Shown: positions 10,901 to 23,673, counted from the stretch's first letter. The stretch is DNA of 64,000 nt from Spizellomyces punctatus DAOM BR117 (GCF_000182565.1 NW_015971548.1:900002-964001); one strand, 5' to 3'. The notes: generated from the sequence alone by a model not told the origin. Made by a program: numbers and translations.

Positions 10901-12794
10901 CGACACTGACGAAAATATTCAAATGATGAAAGACCCGTCTGGAGTGATGATGGTTGGATCGGGAACGTTGAACAAGTTGGTGGAGAGATTGACGGATGAG
11001 CGGGGAGAAGGAACGTCACAGTGTAAGCGCTCATGTCATATTGAAAAATGCTTTGTTTATAACTGTTTCTGGTGAGAGCAGATTTGGATTACGTCAAAAC
11101 CTTTCTCCTCACATATCAATCCTTCACAACGGGTGCAATTCTCCTCCGCAAACTTATCGAACGGTAAGCACAAAAACTCACCGTATTTGCAAATGTCTCC
11201 AATAACTAACTTTCTTGATCAGCTACCACGCCCCTCGCTCCCGAAAAGCAACGTTTGCCTCCTACGACCATTTTCGACTCACGATCCAACTTCGAGTTTG
11301 CAACGTTATTCTCCAATGGGTTAAACGCCATCCGGCCGATTTCGTCGTTGGAAAAGACTTTTGGGCGGATGCCATGCGGTTTGTGGAGGATGTCCTTGCG
11401 TATGATCATCCGAGTATGGGGCGGCAGATTCGGAGGAATTTGGTCAAGATTGTGCGTTTTTTACTGTTGTGTCCTTTTTTGACGTTTGTTACTTACGGCT
11501 TTGTGAACTTCGTAGAAGGATAACACGCACCCAGCATTGGTAAAACATCTTGTTCTAAAATCCCCACTCCGAGCCACCGACGGCGATCCCCGACGTTTCA
11601 ACGTCTTCCGACATCCCCCCGACGAAATCGCCCGACAATTGACACTCATTGAACATGCCTACTTCGCTGACATCCTGGTAAGCACACGCATAACTGATCA
11701 CATCGATTCGGATAGATATTTATACCCTATTTCTAGCCATCCGAGCTACTCAATCAAGCATGGTCAAAACCCGATGCGCCAACCAAGGCACCCAATGTCG
11801 TCGCATTGACGAGGAGATTCAATGCAGTGGCGTGTTGGACCGCAAAGGTACGTGATTATCCCTTCACCGTTTCATATGCAGTTACTGACCATCCTGTAGT
11901 CCATCCTGGAAATGAAAACCCCACGAGCAAGAGCAAAACGCATTACAGGCCTCGTTGAAATCGCCAGTGTACGTGTACCGTTCTCCACTGCATCCTCAAC
12001 ATACATTAACAGCTCCCCTTACACAGCAACTCTTGACACTCAACAATTTCTCAACCCTCATGGCCATCATTGCTGGACTCAACAAAGCGGCCGTGATACG
12101 CCTAAAGCAGTCATTCAAGGAAATCGGATCAAAGACACTAAAAGTAAGATATATCTGAATAAGATTAAAATACTTGCAAAACACTGATGGGAAACGTACG
12201 CAATAGAAATTGACAGAGTTGGAGAAGTTGATGACGGCTGAAGGGTCTTACAAGGGTTATCGGGCGCACATGAGGACGGTTGGTATGCCCTGTATTCCAT
12301 ACATGTAAGTGCTGGTTCAAACAATTACCCTGGGGCGGATCTGCGTTTGGCAAATGGAGTCACTCACGCTAATCGGTTTATTTCGCTTCCCATTGGCAAT
12401 TGTTATGTTCCATAGCGGTATGTATCAGTTTGAATTCCAACGCCATGTACTGACCATTTCACTCATCATCTTTATTATCATTCCATCCCAGGCGTGTATT
12501 TAATCGATTGTAAGTTATCTATACATTACACAACTGCACTTTCCCGCAATTCTAACATTCCATCAAACAGTAACCTACATGGAAGATGGAAATCCCGACA
12601 ACATTGGCCCCCGAATAAACTTTACCAAACGGCTCATGATCAGTGGAGTCATAAGTGAAATGGTTGGGTACCAACAAGTAGGATACAAGGACTTTAAGCC
12701 CGTCGATGAGTTGTATCAAGTCCTTGCGCGCTTGCCTGCCGCAACAGAGGAGTACGAAAAAATACTATGGAGTGAGAGTAAGAAACGAGAATGA
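7994..12794 (+). CDS. Ras guanine-nucleotide exchange factor with tandem talin-F0-like beta-grasp domains
   Basis: About 21 short exons give 1161 aa (1138 if a GC-AG intron at 8452-8520 is removed), with all joins in frame. The C-terminal third is a RasGEF: REM (VGSGTLNKLVERLTDE, TFLLTYQSFTTGAILLRKL) then CDC25 catalytic core (FRHPPDEIARQLTLIEHAYF, NFSTLMAIIAGLNKAAVIRL, GMPCIPY then GVYLIDLTYMEDGNPDNI). Upstream, exons 9054-10809 encode four to five consecutive ubiquitin-like modules. Several have the signature of talin/kindlin F0: KYGLYYPRLGIWLDDGRTL, KYGLFIPSQNTWMKESVTL and VWMDPQAILGSYDFMQGDEV. The N-terminal 250 residues are Ser/Pro-rich. It should load GTP on Ras. The beta-grasp array may bind small GTPases, membrane or adhesion partners (inference). 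Start at 7994 is chosen because exon 7994-8013 joins in phase to 8075. Confidence 0.9.
12416..12417 (+). other. Putative 2-nt micro-exon of the RasGEF gene
   Basis: Exon 12207-12304 ends CCATACAT before GTAAGT; exon 12492-12509 starts GCGTGTATTTA. Joining them directly loses the frame. A CG dinucleotide at 12416-12417 with CATAG before it and GTATGT after it restores the conserved CDC25 reading PYIGVYLIDL. The alternative donor at 12289 skips PCIPY, a segment conserved in RasGEFs. Confidence 0.55.
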
Positions 12795-12855
12795 CGGCCG
12801 GGCCACACTATGGTAAAGGGTGGATGTTTTTTTACCTTGGCATGTCGCATAGTCC

Positions 12856-15619
12856 TTATATATCTCGCTCTTCCTTCATAGGTGGAAGGTTCTTGCGTAG
12901 AAGATACTTCTCTTGCAGGTCAAGAGGAGACGACTCTTGCGCTACGCGTTCGTCAATGGGGACATAATTTCTGGGTTCTTCTCCCTCATACGCCTATCAT
13001 AATGATGTATATAGAATATTGAAATGCGTTGTAAGCTCTTTAATGAATTGAAATCGTAGTCTATAACAGATTAACCAAACCTGCTTTGGCCGGAAAATGG
13101 GAATGGGGTTCTATGAGGGTGTCAAGGTTGAGTTACGGTGGCCCATTGAGCGGATATGTTATGATTGTCAACGTACCTGTAGCTGTTCGTGCCAGTGTGC
13201 TACGTCGGAACAGTCAGAAATACATGGGCAAGCGATTAAAGATCATCATTCAACGCCTACCTAGCCATCCAGCAGTCCGGGCAATGCAGAAGAGTACGGG
13301 GAAGAAATCAGTCTACCCAAGGCGATATGGACTGTGAGAGACATGTGCACAGTATCTGAGATGACATGGAACCTACCGGGAAGCCCATTGCTTTATAAAT
13401 AATTCCACTATCTGCAGGAGAAACGTTCATGTTACTTAGAGTCACATGTCTCCTAGCTGCGAATTCCATCCAGCCGTCTTACAGAAATCCACGTTTGGAT
13501 ATAGGTTTCGCTTGATAAAGTATTCTACAAATATAAAACTCAATATCGAGCACACGATACAGCTCAAAACGTAAAGTGACATTACCATCACTAAGAGCAA
13601 TTCTCTCAAGTTCAATCGCAACGTCAATCAAGTTATTGCGACCCATTATTTCAAACACCTCATCCGCAATCTATGTATTTCGCCGCTATCAGTACCACGT
13701 CGTGGACTGCGACACGTAAGAGATCTAACCTGCTTCAGGATCTTGGCACGAGGGTCATAGCTCTTGTATACACGGTGTCCGAAACCCATGAGTCGCCGCT
13801 TTTTCGCTTTGACCTCCTATGCACAAAAAGTGTAAAGCGACTGCAAGGCTGACAAATAGAGCCGTTAGAACCGCGCACCTCAATAAAAGCGGGAATGTGG
13901 TCGACAGATCCGATCTCTGCAATAGTATCGATGAGATTTCGCAAAGCACACGCTCGCCAATCATGAAGGCATACCTTCTAGCATCTTCAAAGCGGCCTCA
14001 TTGGCTCCGCCATGTGACTGAAATTTGCATATTCACGACTTTCATCATCCCAAAGATATTCGAGAGACAGAACACCTACCGGTCCATACAATGCCGAAGC
14101 CGCCCCTATGTAAAACTTTAGCTTGCTAGCGACCTCCCGTAACATACCCTGGAAGCTTACCTGTCAAGCAGATAAACGGGTCAACACCCGTTGATGTCAT
14201 TTGTCGCATCGCAGCTGTACTACAATTCAGCTCATCTAACAATAGTCTCTCGTCAGCAATTCATGATCACAGGATGGAAAAATGGTACACATACGATCGG
14301 CATGTAAAATAAATATAATGTCTAATGCACGTGAAAGTCGAGGGTTCGGTACATAATTGTTCTCTGAAAGACGATCCAACATGTAAAGAAAGTTTTCCGT
14401 ATATCCAAACTCGTTAGATGGAGAGTTGTAGGCACGTCCAATGCGGTGCCGATAGGCCTGGCAATGTCGATGAGTATACCCCTTGCGAGTTTTACGGTAG
14501 GCAATCCACTTACACATGCTGCCAGGGTAGGAACTTTGCCGAGACACCGAAAGATTTGCTTATTGACCATATTCTCGTTTTGATAGATATGCTATATCAA
14601 ACCGTAAGACGGGGATACGGCTGGCGGTAGTAATCAAGTCAACTCACCTCCCCTTGCAGCGCCGTGTTGGCCTCCGGATGGAATGTCGACATTGCCTGTG
14701 GGCGGTAGTTTATATACGGCTTCTAGCATTCGTAGAACGCAGGAACTACCTACCGCAAGTGCTGAAGTTACCATACCCATAGGATGAGCATCATACCGGA
14801 AGCTCTGGTGTCAGAAAGTAGGCAATGAGTATGACCGACTCGCCTCGATGAAAGTGTCAGGTTGCGTACCCTCAAGTAATCAATCATGTTTTCGTGAATA
14901 AAGGTGTGTCGCATGATTCGGGTCGTCCACATCTGCAATCGTGAGAGTTAGCTATATAATAGATTGCAACAAAAGTGAGAACACAAATGTACATTTAATT
15001 GGTCAGCTGTAGGGAGATCTCCGAAAATGAGCAGGTAGGACACCTCGAGAAATGATGAATGCATGGCCAGATCCTCAATGTTATATCCTCTGTAGCGGAG
15101 TATTCCCTATGAAATATGGAGCAAATCAACATATGCTTTGAATGGGTCCTGGAGCACCAAGTCAGCATACCTTATCACCATCAATATAGCTGGAAATTGA
15201 AAAGCAGGGTCAGCAGTCCATTTGGCCTTGGCGAGATCAAAGAGCAGGCGCACCTGATGGAAGACCGACAGACGGCCGTGTTCAAATAGCCATTGTCATA
15301 AACAGAGAGTCCAAGTTGAGCAAAGATGCTTGCGTCGATGGTATCTTCTTCCACTGGAATCATGTGCTTTTTCCCAGTGCGGTGGTCAACGACCTCCAGG
15401 CTGGTACAGAGACGGAGATGACAATGAGAGATCACCACAGTTCCTTACTATCTTACAATATACATACAAATGCTGCTCCGGATTAGCGGAACGATGCACA
15501 GACATTTCGAGTTGCTTCTCCTCTGGTAGAGATCGTGGTATTTCTTCCGAGAATATAGGTGGAACAATCAAATCGTCCCCAATCTGCCAAAGTGTTGAGT
15601 CCGTCCCAAAACTCGACAT
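12856..15619 (-). CDS. Citrate synthase, GltA/glyoxysomal type
   Basis: Condenses acetyl-CoA and oxaloacetate to citrate. The gene is split into at least ten small exons from [17 protein letters not shown] at 15619 to a stop at 12856. Recognisable blocks in order are [39 protein letters not shown], the middle segment HADHELNCST with a catalytic-region His, PLHGGANEA-type sequence near 14000, [10 protein letters not shown], the catalytic [73 protein letters not shown] and [20 protein letters not shown]. This arrangement matches the bacterial GltA/plant glyoxysomal class rather than mitochondrial Cit1. No clear mitochondrial leader, PTS2, or C-terminal SKL is seen. About 30 extra residues follow the usual end (stop after KEERDI), so location is open. 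The 3' end lies 61 bp from the convergent RasGEF stop. Confidence 0.9.
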
Positions 15620-16739
15620 GTACCGTGGAAGACACGGGTCCCAGCTGTATTATCCAACGGGAGATGCAAGTGCAGTAACGCTAATGACAAACCGTTGGGC
15701 AGTTAGCGAGTCTTGACGATCCGATGCTTAGTAGAGCTACCGTACCGCCGGGCACGTTGCCGACGATCAAGGAGCGGCAAGGGCTCGTCAGCCGTCGCTG
15801 TTTTGACTTTTAATCTTCTGTGCAATCTCATCCCCAAAGCAGTCTTTACGTTACATACTGCTGAATGCCTTTTGCATCATGGCTGCGTTTCCCAACTTTC
15901 GCCGAATCTATCAAGACTTTCGCACGCCAGATGAGGAAAAGTCAACCGCCAACTCTGCAGTGTTTACGTTCTGCGCATTTTGCGTCATGTGTGCTCTCAT
16001 GACAGCGGCGAGGAAGGCTTCCTTTGCCGGTGCATGACTTATTATCCGGTCGTCCTCGGGTTGTAATGGAAGAGCCATGCAGTGGAAGATTGATTGCGAC
16101 CGCCTGAAAGCTCTACGGTACCCTGGCATAGCTGTGCGGTTTGTAGTACACATGAGCCACCTAAGGCCTATTTGATGAAAATCTCTCTGGGCACGCTTTC
16201 TGCTTGTGGATATGGTTATACCATGGGTTGCAAACGGTTCTTGAAGATTCAAATACTATTCTCTCCTCGACACGTTAAAAAAGACCCGTCGCCATTATGT
16301 GTATGGTTCACCGCTCATAAGTTCTAAAGTCCCTCCCATGTCAACTTTAAGCATTAGCCTACATGTGCTCTTCCTGATCCAAAGTGTTGGACGTCATCCT
16401 AGATTGTAATGTCGCTAATTGAAAAAGGATAAAAGTGTAAAATGGTCGCCGTTGTGAGCAAGCGACTAAGCACCACCAGCCAGCGCGGTCGCTTCTCGTG
16501 GCCCAAATTTTTGGGAACTCGGGCACCCGTTTTTCCCTTTGCTGCTTTCTCCCAGCTCCAAATTGCCATTAAGCAAGGTAGTCTTTCAGCAAACGCTAGA
16601 CTCGCGTGACGCTGTCACGGCGAGAACAAAACATTCAAGTTTAACTGAGAAGATACTCGGAATACACCTATTTTCATTCCCGCAGTTTCAGCCAAGTTTC
16701 GCTGAATTGTAATTTACTTGGACCGACTGCGCGATCGCA
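15620..16739. promoter_or_regulatory. Divergent intergenic region, citrate synthase / VMP1
   Basis: About 1.1 kb between two opposite start codons. A minus-strand frame of 113 codons at 15911-16252 has no motif I recognise and is not supported. The stretch should hold the promoters of both genes. Confidence 0.4.
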
Positions 16740-18668
16740 ATGTCGGCAAACTCTCCATTCAGGTACGTTTCTCATCCCTCAAGCACCACCATGCGAGAAG
16801 CTATGGTTTTGCATGTGGTTTAACTCTGCATATTCTTGGATCGACAGGTCACTCTCCGTCCAAAAGCTACAAGATGAGTTACGGTTTCGAAAGGTTCATT
16901 GTTGTTTTGCAAACAGCTATCATCGAGGATTTTTGGAGACTGAGGCCGTTTGCTTTTCTTTCTCCTAGTTGCCCATAGGAGGGACGAAAAGTGTGCTAGT
17001 TGCGCGGTTGGAAGAATACGAGGGACAACTAAATGCGGATACAGCATCAGAGGATGACTCGGATAGAAATGCAAGTAACGGCGCTGCGATAAATCCTGAA
17101 GTGGCTGGAGATGCTATTGAAGCTCGTCGAAGAGAGCTTGCAAAACAACGAGTTGGAATATCCATATGGAACTCGCCGCTAGTAATCCTTAAATACCTGA
17201 TATTATATATAAGCGATAGCCTCGTTCTGGGATTGCAGACCATGGTCGCACACGTATGGGTCGTGGTAGCAATGTTGTGTCTGTTGGTGGCGGGGGTAGC
17301 AGTATACCTTGCAGAGGGGCCACATCAAGGGGTGAGCTGTGTTGGTTGCTGCTAAAAAAGAATTTGCCTAACCATCCCGCATCTATAGACTGTTGCGGTA
17401 TTGGAATCTCAAGTCTTGTGGTACGGGTGGTGGTTAGTGTTGGGAATCGCCTCATCTATTGGACTGGGAACTGGATTGCACACATTCGTCCTTTTCTTGG
17501 GTCCTCACATTGCCCATGTTACTTTAACGGCATACCAATGCCACAGTCTAGACTTTGAAACTCGAGGGCCAGATAGGTATTTACCACCTATCGAATGTGT
17601 TCAATGACATTCTACTGACTCCGATCTCTCGTAGTTTTATTTGCGAGCCATCGGTTGGTCAAGCCGCCACTGCCGCTGTCACTGTATGGCAAATTGCAAA
17701 AAAGGTTCGATTGGAGAGCTTTTTCTGGGGGTTGGGAACGTCGATCGGAGAGTTGCCTCCATATTTTGTTGCAAGAGCCGCAGCCGCAGCGGGACGTGAC
17801 GATCAAGGATTTGCCAGTATTGAGGGCCTTCTGGCAAGACCAAAATCCGAACGGACAGTTGGGGAGCGTGTACAAGTGGCCATGTACAATCTGATGCAAT
17901 CGTTAGGCTTCTTTGGCATCCTGCTTTGCGCGTCGGTAAGTTACTGGACTATACAATTTGTGGCGTTCTTAACCCGATACTTATGATCTGGTGCAGATTC
18001 CGAACCCCTTATTTGATCTCGCGGGCATTGTTTGCGGGCATTTTGGAGTTCCGTTCATGACATTTTTTGGCGCAACGTTCCTGGGGAAAGCAGTCTTCAA
18101 AAGTAGCATACAGGTTCGAACGACTGATTTCTCTTGGTTCTTCGCGAGTCCGGCTGACATTTTGATCACAGACGATATCCGTAATTTTAATGCTTTCGGA
18201 AGACATTTTGGCCTTCATATTGACGGAGCTTCAATCTTATGCACCTACATTACATGACTTCGTGCAAAAGCTCCTGGACGAGCAAGTAAAACGATACCAG
18301 AAACGGCCAGATGGCGCTCATGAATTGAAGGTATATAAGCATCACATATCGGTTTGTTTGATGCTGTACGATGCTGAGTAATTTGCCCTGTAGCCTTCCA
18401 AATCCAATTATCTTGGCGCTCTATGGAACGCCCTTCTAGTCTGCATGATTGGTTATTTTATTGCATCCCTATTAGAATCTTTGGCGATTGCCCAAATGAA
18501 GAAGGAGCATGAGCGAGAGCTGCAGCGACTACAAAAACGGGCTCTGAAAGAGGTATGTGCAATTTGCAAGTCCCTACCACTAAATCCATCATCCTGTGCT
18601 GATGCTGACGTTGCTAGCACCGAAAACAAGTACAAACAAATACAGAGTCGGCTACTAAACTGGAATAA
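16740..18668 (+). CDS. VMP1: VMP1-like ER membrane protein with N-terminal SAP-like motif
   Basis: Nine exons (16740-16762, 16848-16893, 16969-17331, 17389-17576, 17635-17935, 17997-18113, 18172-18330, 18394-18552, 18618-18668) give 468 aa. The core has several hydrophobic segments and the VMP1/DedA hallmark [20 protein letters not shown], followed by [18 protein letters not shown] and [16 protein letters not shown]1 is an ER lipid scramblase required for autophagosome formation and ER contact sites (family knowledge). The first 40 residues read [20 protein letters not shown] then [13 protein letters not shown], a good match to the helix-turn-helix SAP motif, then an acidic spacer. The C-terminus is a basic coiled helix ([19 protein letters not shown]). 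Confidence 0.92.
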
Positions 18669-18987
18669 ATGCATCAGTTTGAAAGAAAGGAGTGAGAAGT
18701 TTTACCACATAGAGGAGGGGTTTGGATTGTAGCGGAGGCACCTAGTGCGCTGAGGTTTATTTTGTTTACTTTATTCTCGTTTACAACCGCAATTATCGAT
18801 CTCGTTTCATTGTGAATATATAGACTAGCCCATTCATGGGTATACAAGGAAATGTTGAATGTGCGTTACGATTTTTTTGAACGCTGGGACACTCCTTTCA
18901 GGGCGTGCCCTGTACTCGATGATCGGGATATACTGGCTGCTGTGTACCCATCTATCTAACCTGATCTATCAACCATTGGGTGCGCCA
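18669..18987. other. Convergent intergenic stretch
   Basis: 319 bp between the 3' ends of VMP1 (+) and RCE1 (-). No gene, RNA or repeat is seen. Confidence 0.4.
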
Positions 18988-20242
18988 TCATCCGCTGTTT
19001 CCATACAGATTCGGATTGGTCACCGGAACGAAAAGCAGCCCAAAAAGTATAATCCCAAGGATATACGACCCTATCAACACTGTTGCATTATTAGCGAGAA
19101 TCACCCAGAATGCAAAGATATCTAGCGAATACCAACCGGTTTTATAGCGCGGGTATTCATCTATTGCCGAGAAATCAGGGAAGCCCATAACATTGCAAAA
19201 TATGTGTGAAATGGTTGGAGCTACAACGTGGCCAGTTCTTAGAAAGAGGAAGGTTGAAAACCAGCCGAACAGCGTCGTGTAGAAGAACTGAAAGACTGAA
19301 TCCGGAGGGTGAGTTGGCGAAGATGCATGTACAACCAGGAAATATTGACCAGTAGAACAGCACACGCACCACCGGATAACAGCGCTTGCTTCAAAGCACG
19401 ATTTGTTCGCCCTAGTCTGTTGTAGACCTCGTACCCGTGATGTATATGGGCTAATAAACAATTTAGCGATCAGAATGAGCCTGACATCCAACCAAAGTGG
19501 TCCTGGACCTACCGATACCAAAACACAGGGGGAGCATGAAAACAGTCGTCACCGTTTTAAACCCAGCTGCTTGGAACAATGGGACCATACAGGCACGAAA
19601 GACAAACTCTTCTGTCAACGGCCCCTAAATTGATTCCTTCCATCTTCAGTTGACTATATATGCACGGGATGTGACGAGTGGAGTAGCGATTGCCTACTAG
19701 CTTGCGAGTGTCGGATCCTCACCACTATGTAGTTCCTCCAAGCCAATATGTCGTTCAATTTGTCAAACAGATGTTCTTGAAAGGAAAACTTTCTTTGAAA
19801 GGGAAGTGACTCGGCAATAAAGTCGACAGCGAGCGGCCCGAGGAAGAGGGTCATGGTAAGAAGTAAGGGGAGAACAGCGGCTAGTAGAAAGCCTTTCGGT
19901 TTAAGTCCAAGGTGAGCAAGTAGCACTGGTAAACCCTGTGGAAGTGTGAGTGCTTCATCGGACCATATCTGCGTCAACCTAGTTTTCAGCTACCTCTGTC
20001 CCAGTAGGCACAATGCCCACTGAACTCAAGACAAACCCCACAGACACGAACCCCACAGCGCATGTTCCAGCGGCAGCCATGAACCTCCTACGCACAACCC
20101 GTGGGTCATCTCGCGGGACCTGTCGTGGAATACCTCCGCGAAATACATAGAAAGAGCCGACGAATGTGAGTGTGAGGAGAATGCATGCGAGTATGCTTGT
20201 TGTCGCGGAGAGGCGTTGCGAAGCAAGATCCGCGTTGGTCAT
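18988..20242 (-). CDS. RCE1: CAAX prenyl protease 2 (RCE1/CPBP family)
   Basis: ER membrane protease that removes the AAX tripeptide from prenylated proteins such as Ras. Exons run from MTNADLASQRLSATTSIL at 20242 to a stop at 18988. Several hydrophobic helices surround the catalytic motifs: GPLTEEFVFRACMVPLF (the EExxxR motif) around 19560-19620, FGIAHIHHGYEVYN with catalytic His near 19440-19510 (split by an intron), and GHVVAPTISHIFCNVMGFP with the last conserved His/Asn. Transmembrane-rich N- and C-termini and length fit the family. Its substrates would include the Ras controlled by the RasGEF and RasGAP genes also in this window. Confidence 0.9.
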
Positions 20243-20419
20243 GATCTGTTCATGCTAATGCTACCTTTGTTTTCAGAGATGGCTTTATTACAGTGTTGTG
20301 CCCTCGTTAACAATTATTAAACTAACTAATCGACAAATGCCTATACTTTAACCTATTACCCTCTTTTACAAAGAACAACAATAACTAAATAGTATTATAC
20401 CTACGACGCAAGTAATATC

Positions 20420-21289
20420 TTACAAATGCTGGTTATACCAGGCAACACACTGCTCAAATGCATCCTTTCGAGCTTTCTGGACTTTCTCGTCCTTGTCATT
20501 ACCCCGGACCGCAAACCCATGCGCCATCCCTTCATAGCAAACAAACTTGTACGCGGGGCCGTTCCCAGTCTTCACTTTCTCTTCTAGTATCTCCTCGCTC
20601 GTTTTCCTGTCCGCCGCACTGAAGACATTGTCATATTCTGCACAGAGGAACAGACCGGGCTTTGTGATTGAGTGTATGTCGGCGGGAACGGAAACTCTGC
20701 TAGGGTGCGCAGCGACAAAGCATTTGATCAGGTCCCCGTGGGATTGGAGAATCGTGTATCGACCTCCCCAGCAGTACCCCACAACCCCGATATCATAACC
20801 GTCGTTTTTGAGGCCACCGAGAAACGCATTCCCCAATGGCACAATCTTTGAGTCCCCATTTCTCGCCATGAAAGGGATCCCAGATGGGATCACCTTGAGG
20901 ATAGCCAGTCCACGCTTGATCTGCTCTCCAAAAGTTTTAGGTTGTTGATAGTCGAGGAGGTCATCACGACCTTCGACTGATATGGCAGTACCCGTGAAAA
21001 AGTCGGGAAGGTAGGCGGTGTACCCTGCCTATGCAAGATGTTAAACACCTCAATGGCATCAAACGGGCAAACCGAATCCTACCTTGGCGAACGAATCAGC
21101 AATCAGTCGTAAATTGACCAGTTCCCATCCGAAAACATCACTGTAAATTACAACGGCCTTCTTTGGCTTTTCATTTTCGGGAACAGGACGAGCAACGTAG
21201 ACGTCTAATCCATGGAGCTTTTCGGTGGTACCAGTTGGTGTGCCTTCGTGAAGGAAACCAGTTCTGCAGCATTCGGGAAGTTCTGACAT
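20420..21289 (-). CDS. Dienelactone hydrolase family protein
   Basis: Alpha/beta hydrolase of the carboxymethylenebutenolidase family, 271 aa from two exons (21083-21289 and 20420-21028). The catalytic triad is visible: Cys in GYCWGGR, Asp in LCAEYDNVFSAADR, and His in MAHGFAVRGN. The N-terminus ECCRTGF..GTPTGTTEKL and the strand AVVIYSDVFGWE are usual for fungal members. The natural substrate of the fungal proteins is not established. The gene is divergent from the LSm gene, with 226 bp between starts. Confidence 0.92.
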
Positions 21290-21515
21290 GAGTGTTTACT
21301 CTCTAGTCGTTCTGTTTGTAGAGTCTTTGGAAGACAGGGAGAAAGCTGTCCTCGAATGGCTCTTTTTATACAGTTGCAAGCTGTTTGTTTTTAATGCTGA
21401 TCTTAATGTACGTCATGTGATCTGTGCCATATCGGAGTCCCGAAGGTTGTGTCACCAGCTAATAAAACTAAATAGACTAGCAAATAGATGGTGAAGGCGC
21501 AGCGTGCTTTTTGGT

Positions 21516-22055
21516 ATGGGGATGAGCAACGTTTCCTTGTCTGATTTGGTGGAACACCTTCGGCATCCGGTGTGGGTCCGACTCTCGAATGGGGAAAGTT
21601 TGAATGGCTACCTCCTGAACGTCGATCCAGAAACTCTTCACCTCATCTTGGTGCAAGTAAGGAATGCGGAGCCCACCCTAATTAAGAGATAAAATATCTC
21701 AAAAGAAACTATCGTTCTAGAAAAAACCGACCGCAGACAATGAAGAGGACGACGGTGAAGAACACGACTCTCCAGGACACGCCCGACCGATAGGAGGTCC
21801 GCCACCAACCCCAACAGGACCAGACCACCAAATAGTTGTCGTTATGCACCATTCCATAACGGGGATTGAACGTAGGTGGACAGGTAGTTGGCACCTAAAC
21901 GATGCCCTTAACAAAGACTTGTTTTTCATTTCCAAGCGGACCTGTATAGCGATAATGGACCAGAGCCTCTTTCAGAAAGTCAAGTCGAAGTGATCTTGAA
22001 CAAAATATCGCGACGGTCCTGTGGAGATGACGCACAAGCAGCTGACGGTTCTTGA
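21516..22055 (+). CDS. LSm-fold protein, Gemin6-like
   Basis: Three exons (21516-21656, 21721-21871, 21937-22055) give 136 aa. The N-terminus LRHPVWVRLSNGESLNGYL and NVDPETLHLILVQ is an Sm1-like strand set; after a Pro/Asp-rich loop the Sm2-like part is IVVVMHHSITGIE. Gemin6 has the same layout (GWVLTTDP..NIVLV, then GIMGHAV) and a C-terminal EIILSRVQ helix, comparable to SQVEVILNKI here. Gemin6 works in the SMN complex that assembles Sm rings on snRNAs. Assignment to Gemin6 rather than another divergent LSm protein is tentative. Exon 3 overlaps an antisense open frame (21895-22230). Confidence 0.65.
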
Positions 22056-22498
22056 ATGCTGTAATCTGAGCATCTTGACGGCTTATTTTGAGCAAGTTGT
22101 TCTCCAGTACACATAAACGTCGTAGGTCATTACAGATTGAGACGCCCAGCAACGGGTGAGGAATGCCATAGGATCCGCAAGCTGCATGGCAAGCCGGACA
22201 TGCTGCTACAGTACAGGATGATATCGGCACATTCCCAAATGCTGATAATATCTAGCAATGACTAGGTACTCGTTTTCAATCATGTCTGCATTGTATTTTT
22301 CTTTAGAAGCCTGAAGTAGGGTGAAATAGGGGCTATATATGTCCAACAGGTAGAGTCCTGTATAAATTGCTTCCAGACTTGAAATAATTTTATTATCGAG
22401 AGATTGTACCAATGTTCAATCTGGGACGTTGAGAGGATATCACAGTTTATACTACATGTGGCTAACAGAAAACAGGAATGGTCGTCATGCAACTTCAA
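21895..22498 (-). CDS. Possible unknown protein, antisense to the LSm gene end
   Basis: Open frames at 21895-22230 (contains CPACHAACGSYGIPHPLLG and a basic helical C-terminus) and 22206-22412 (LEAIYTGLYLLDIYSPYF) look protein-like but I could not join them with certainty, and no family is recognised. The first overlaps exon 3 of the convergent LSm gene, so one model may be wrong or the 3' ends overlap. Confidence 0.3.
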
Positions 22499-22683
22499 AT
22501 TAGCCTCACACTGAAGACGTAACCCGGTTCAGACTGAGAGCTTACGAACAGCCCAGATAATTTGGTGCCTTCACCGGGCATTAGAACAACTAGACATGCG
22601 AAACATAGTAATTTATTCAACCACAAGTGTATATAACATCCACCCTCTACATACTTATCCAACTTGTTGGTAGCGCTCCGCCA

Positions 22684-23673
<990 letters not shown>

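Noticed and set aside
15911-16252. 113-codon minus-strand frame
   Set aside because: No motif and not joined to the citrate synthase gene, which has its own Met at 15619.
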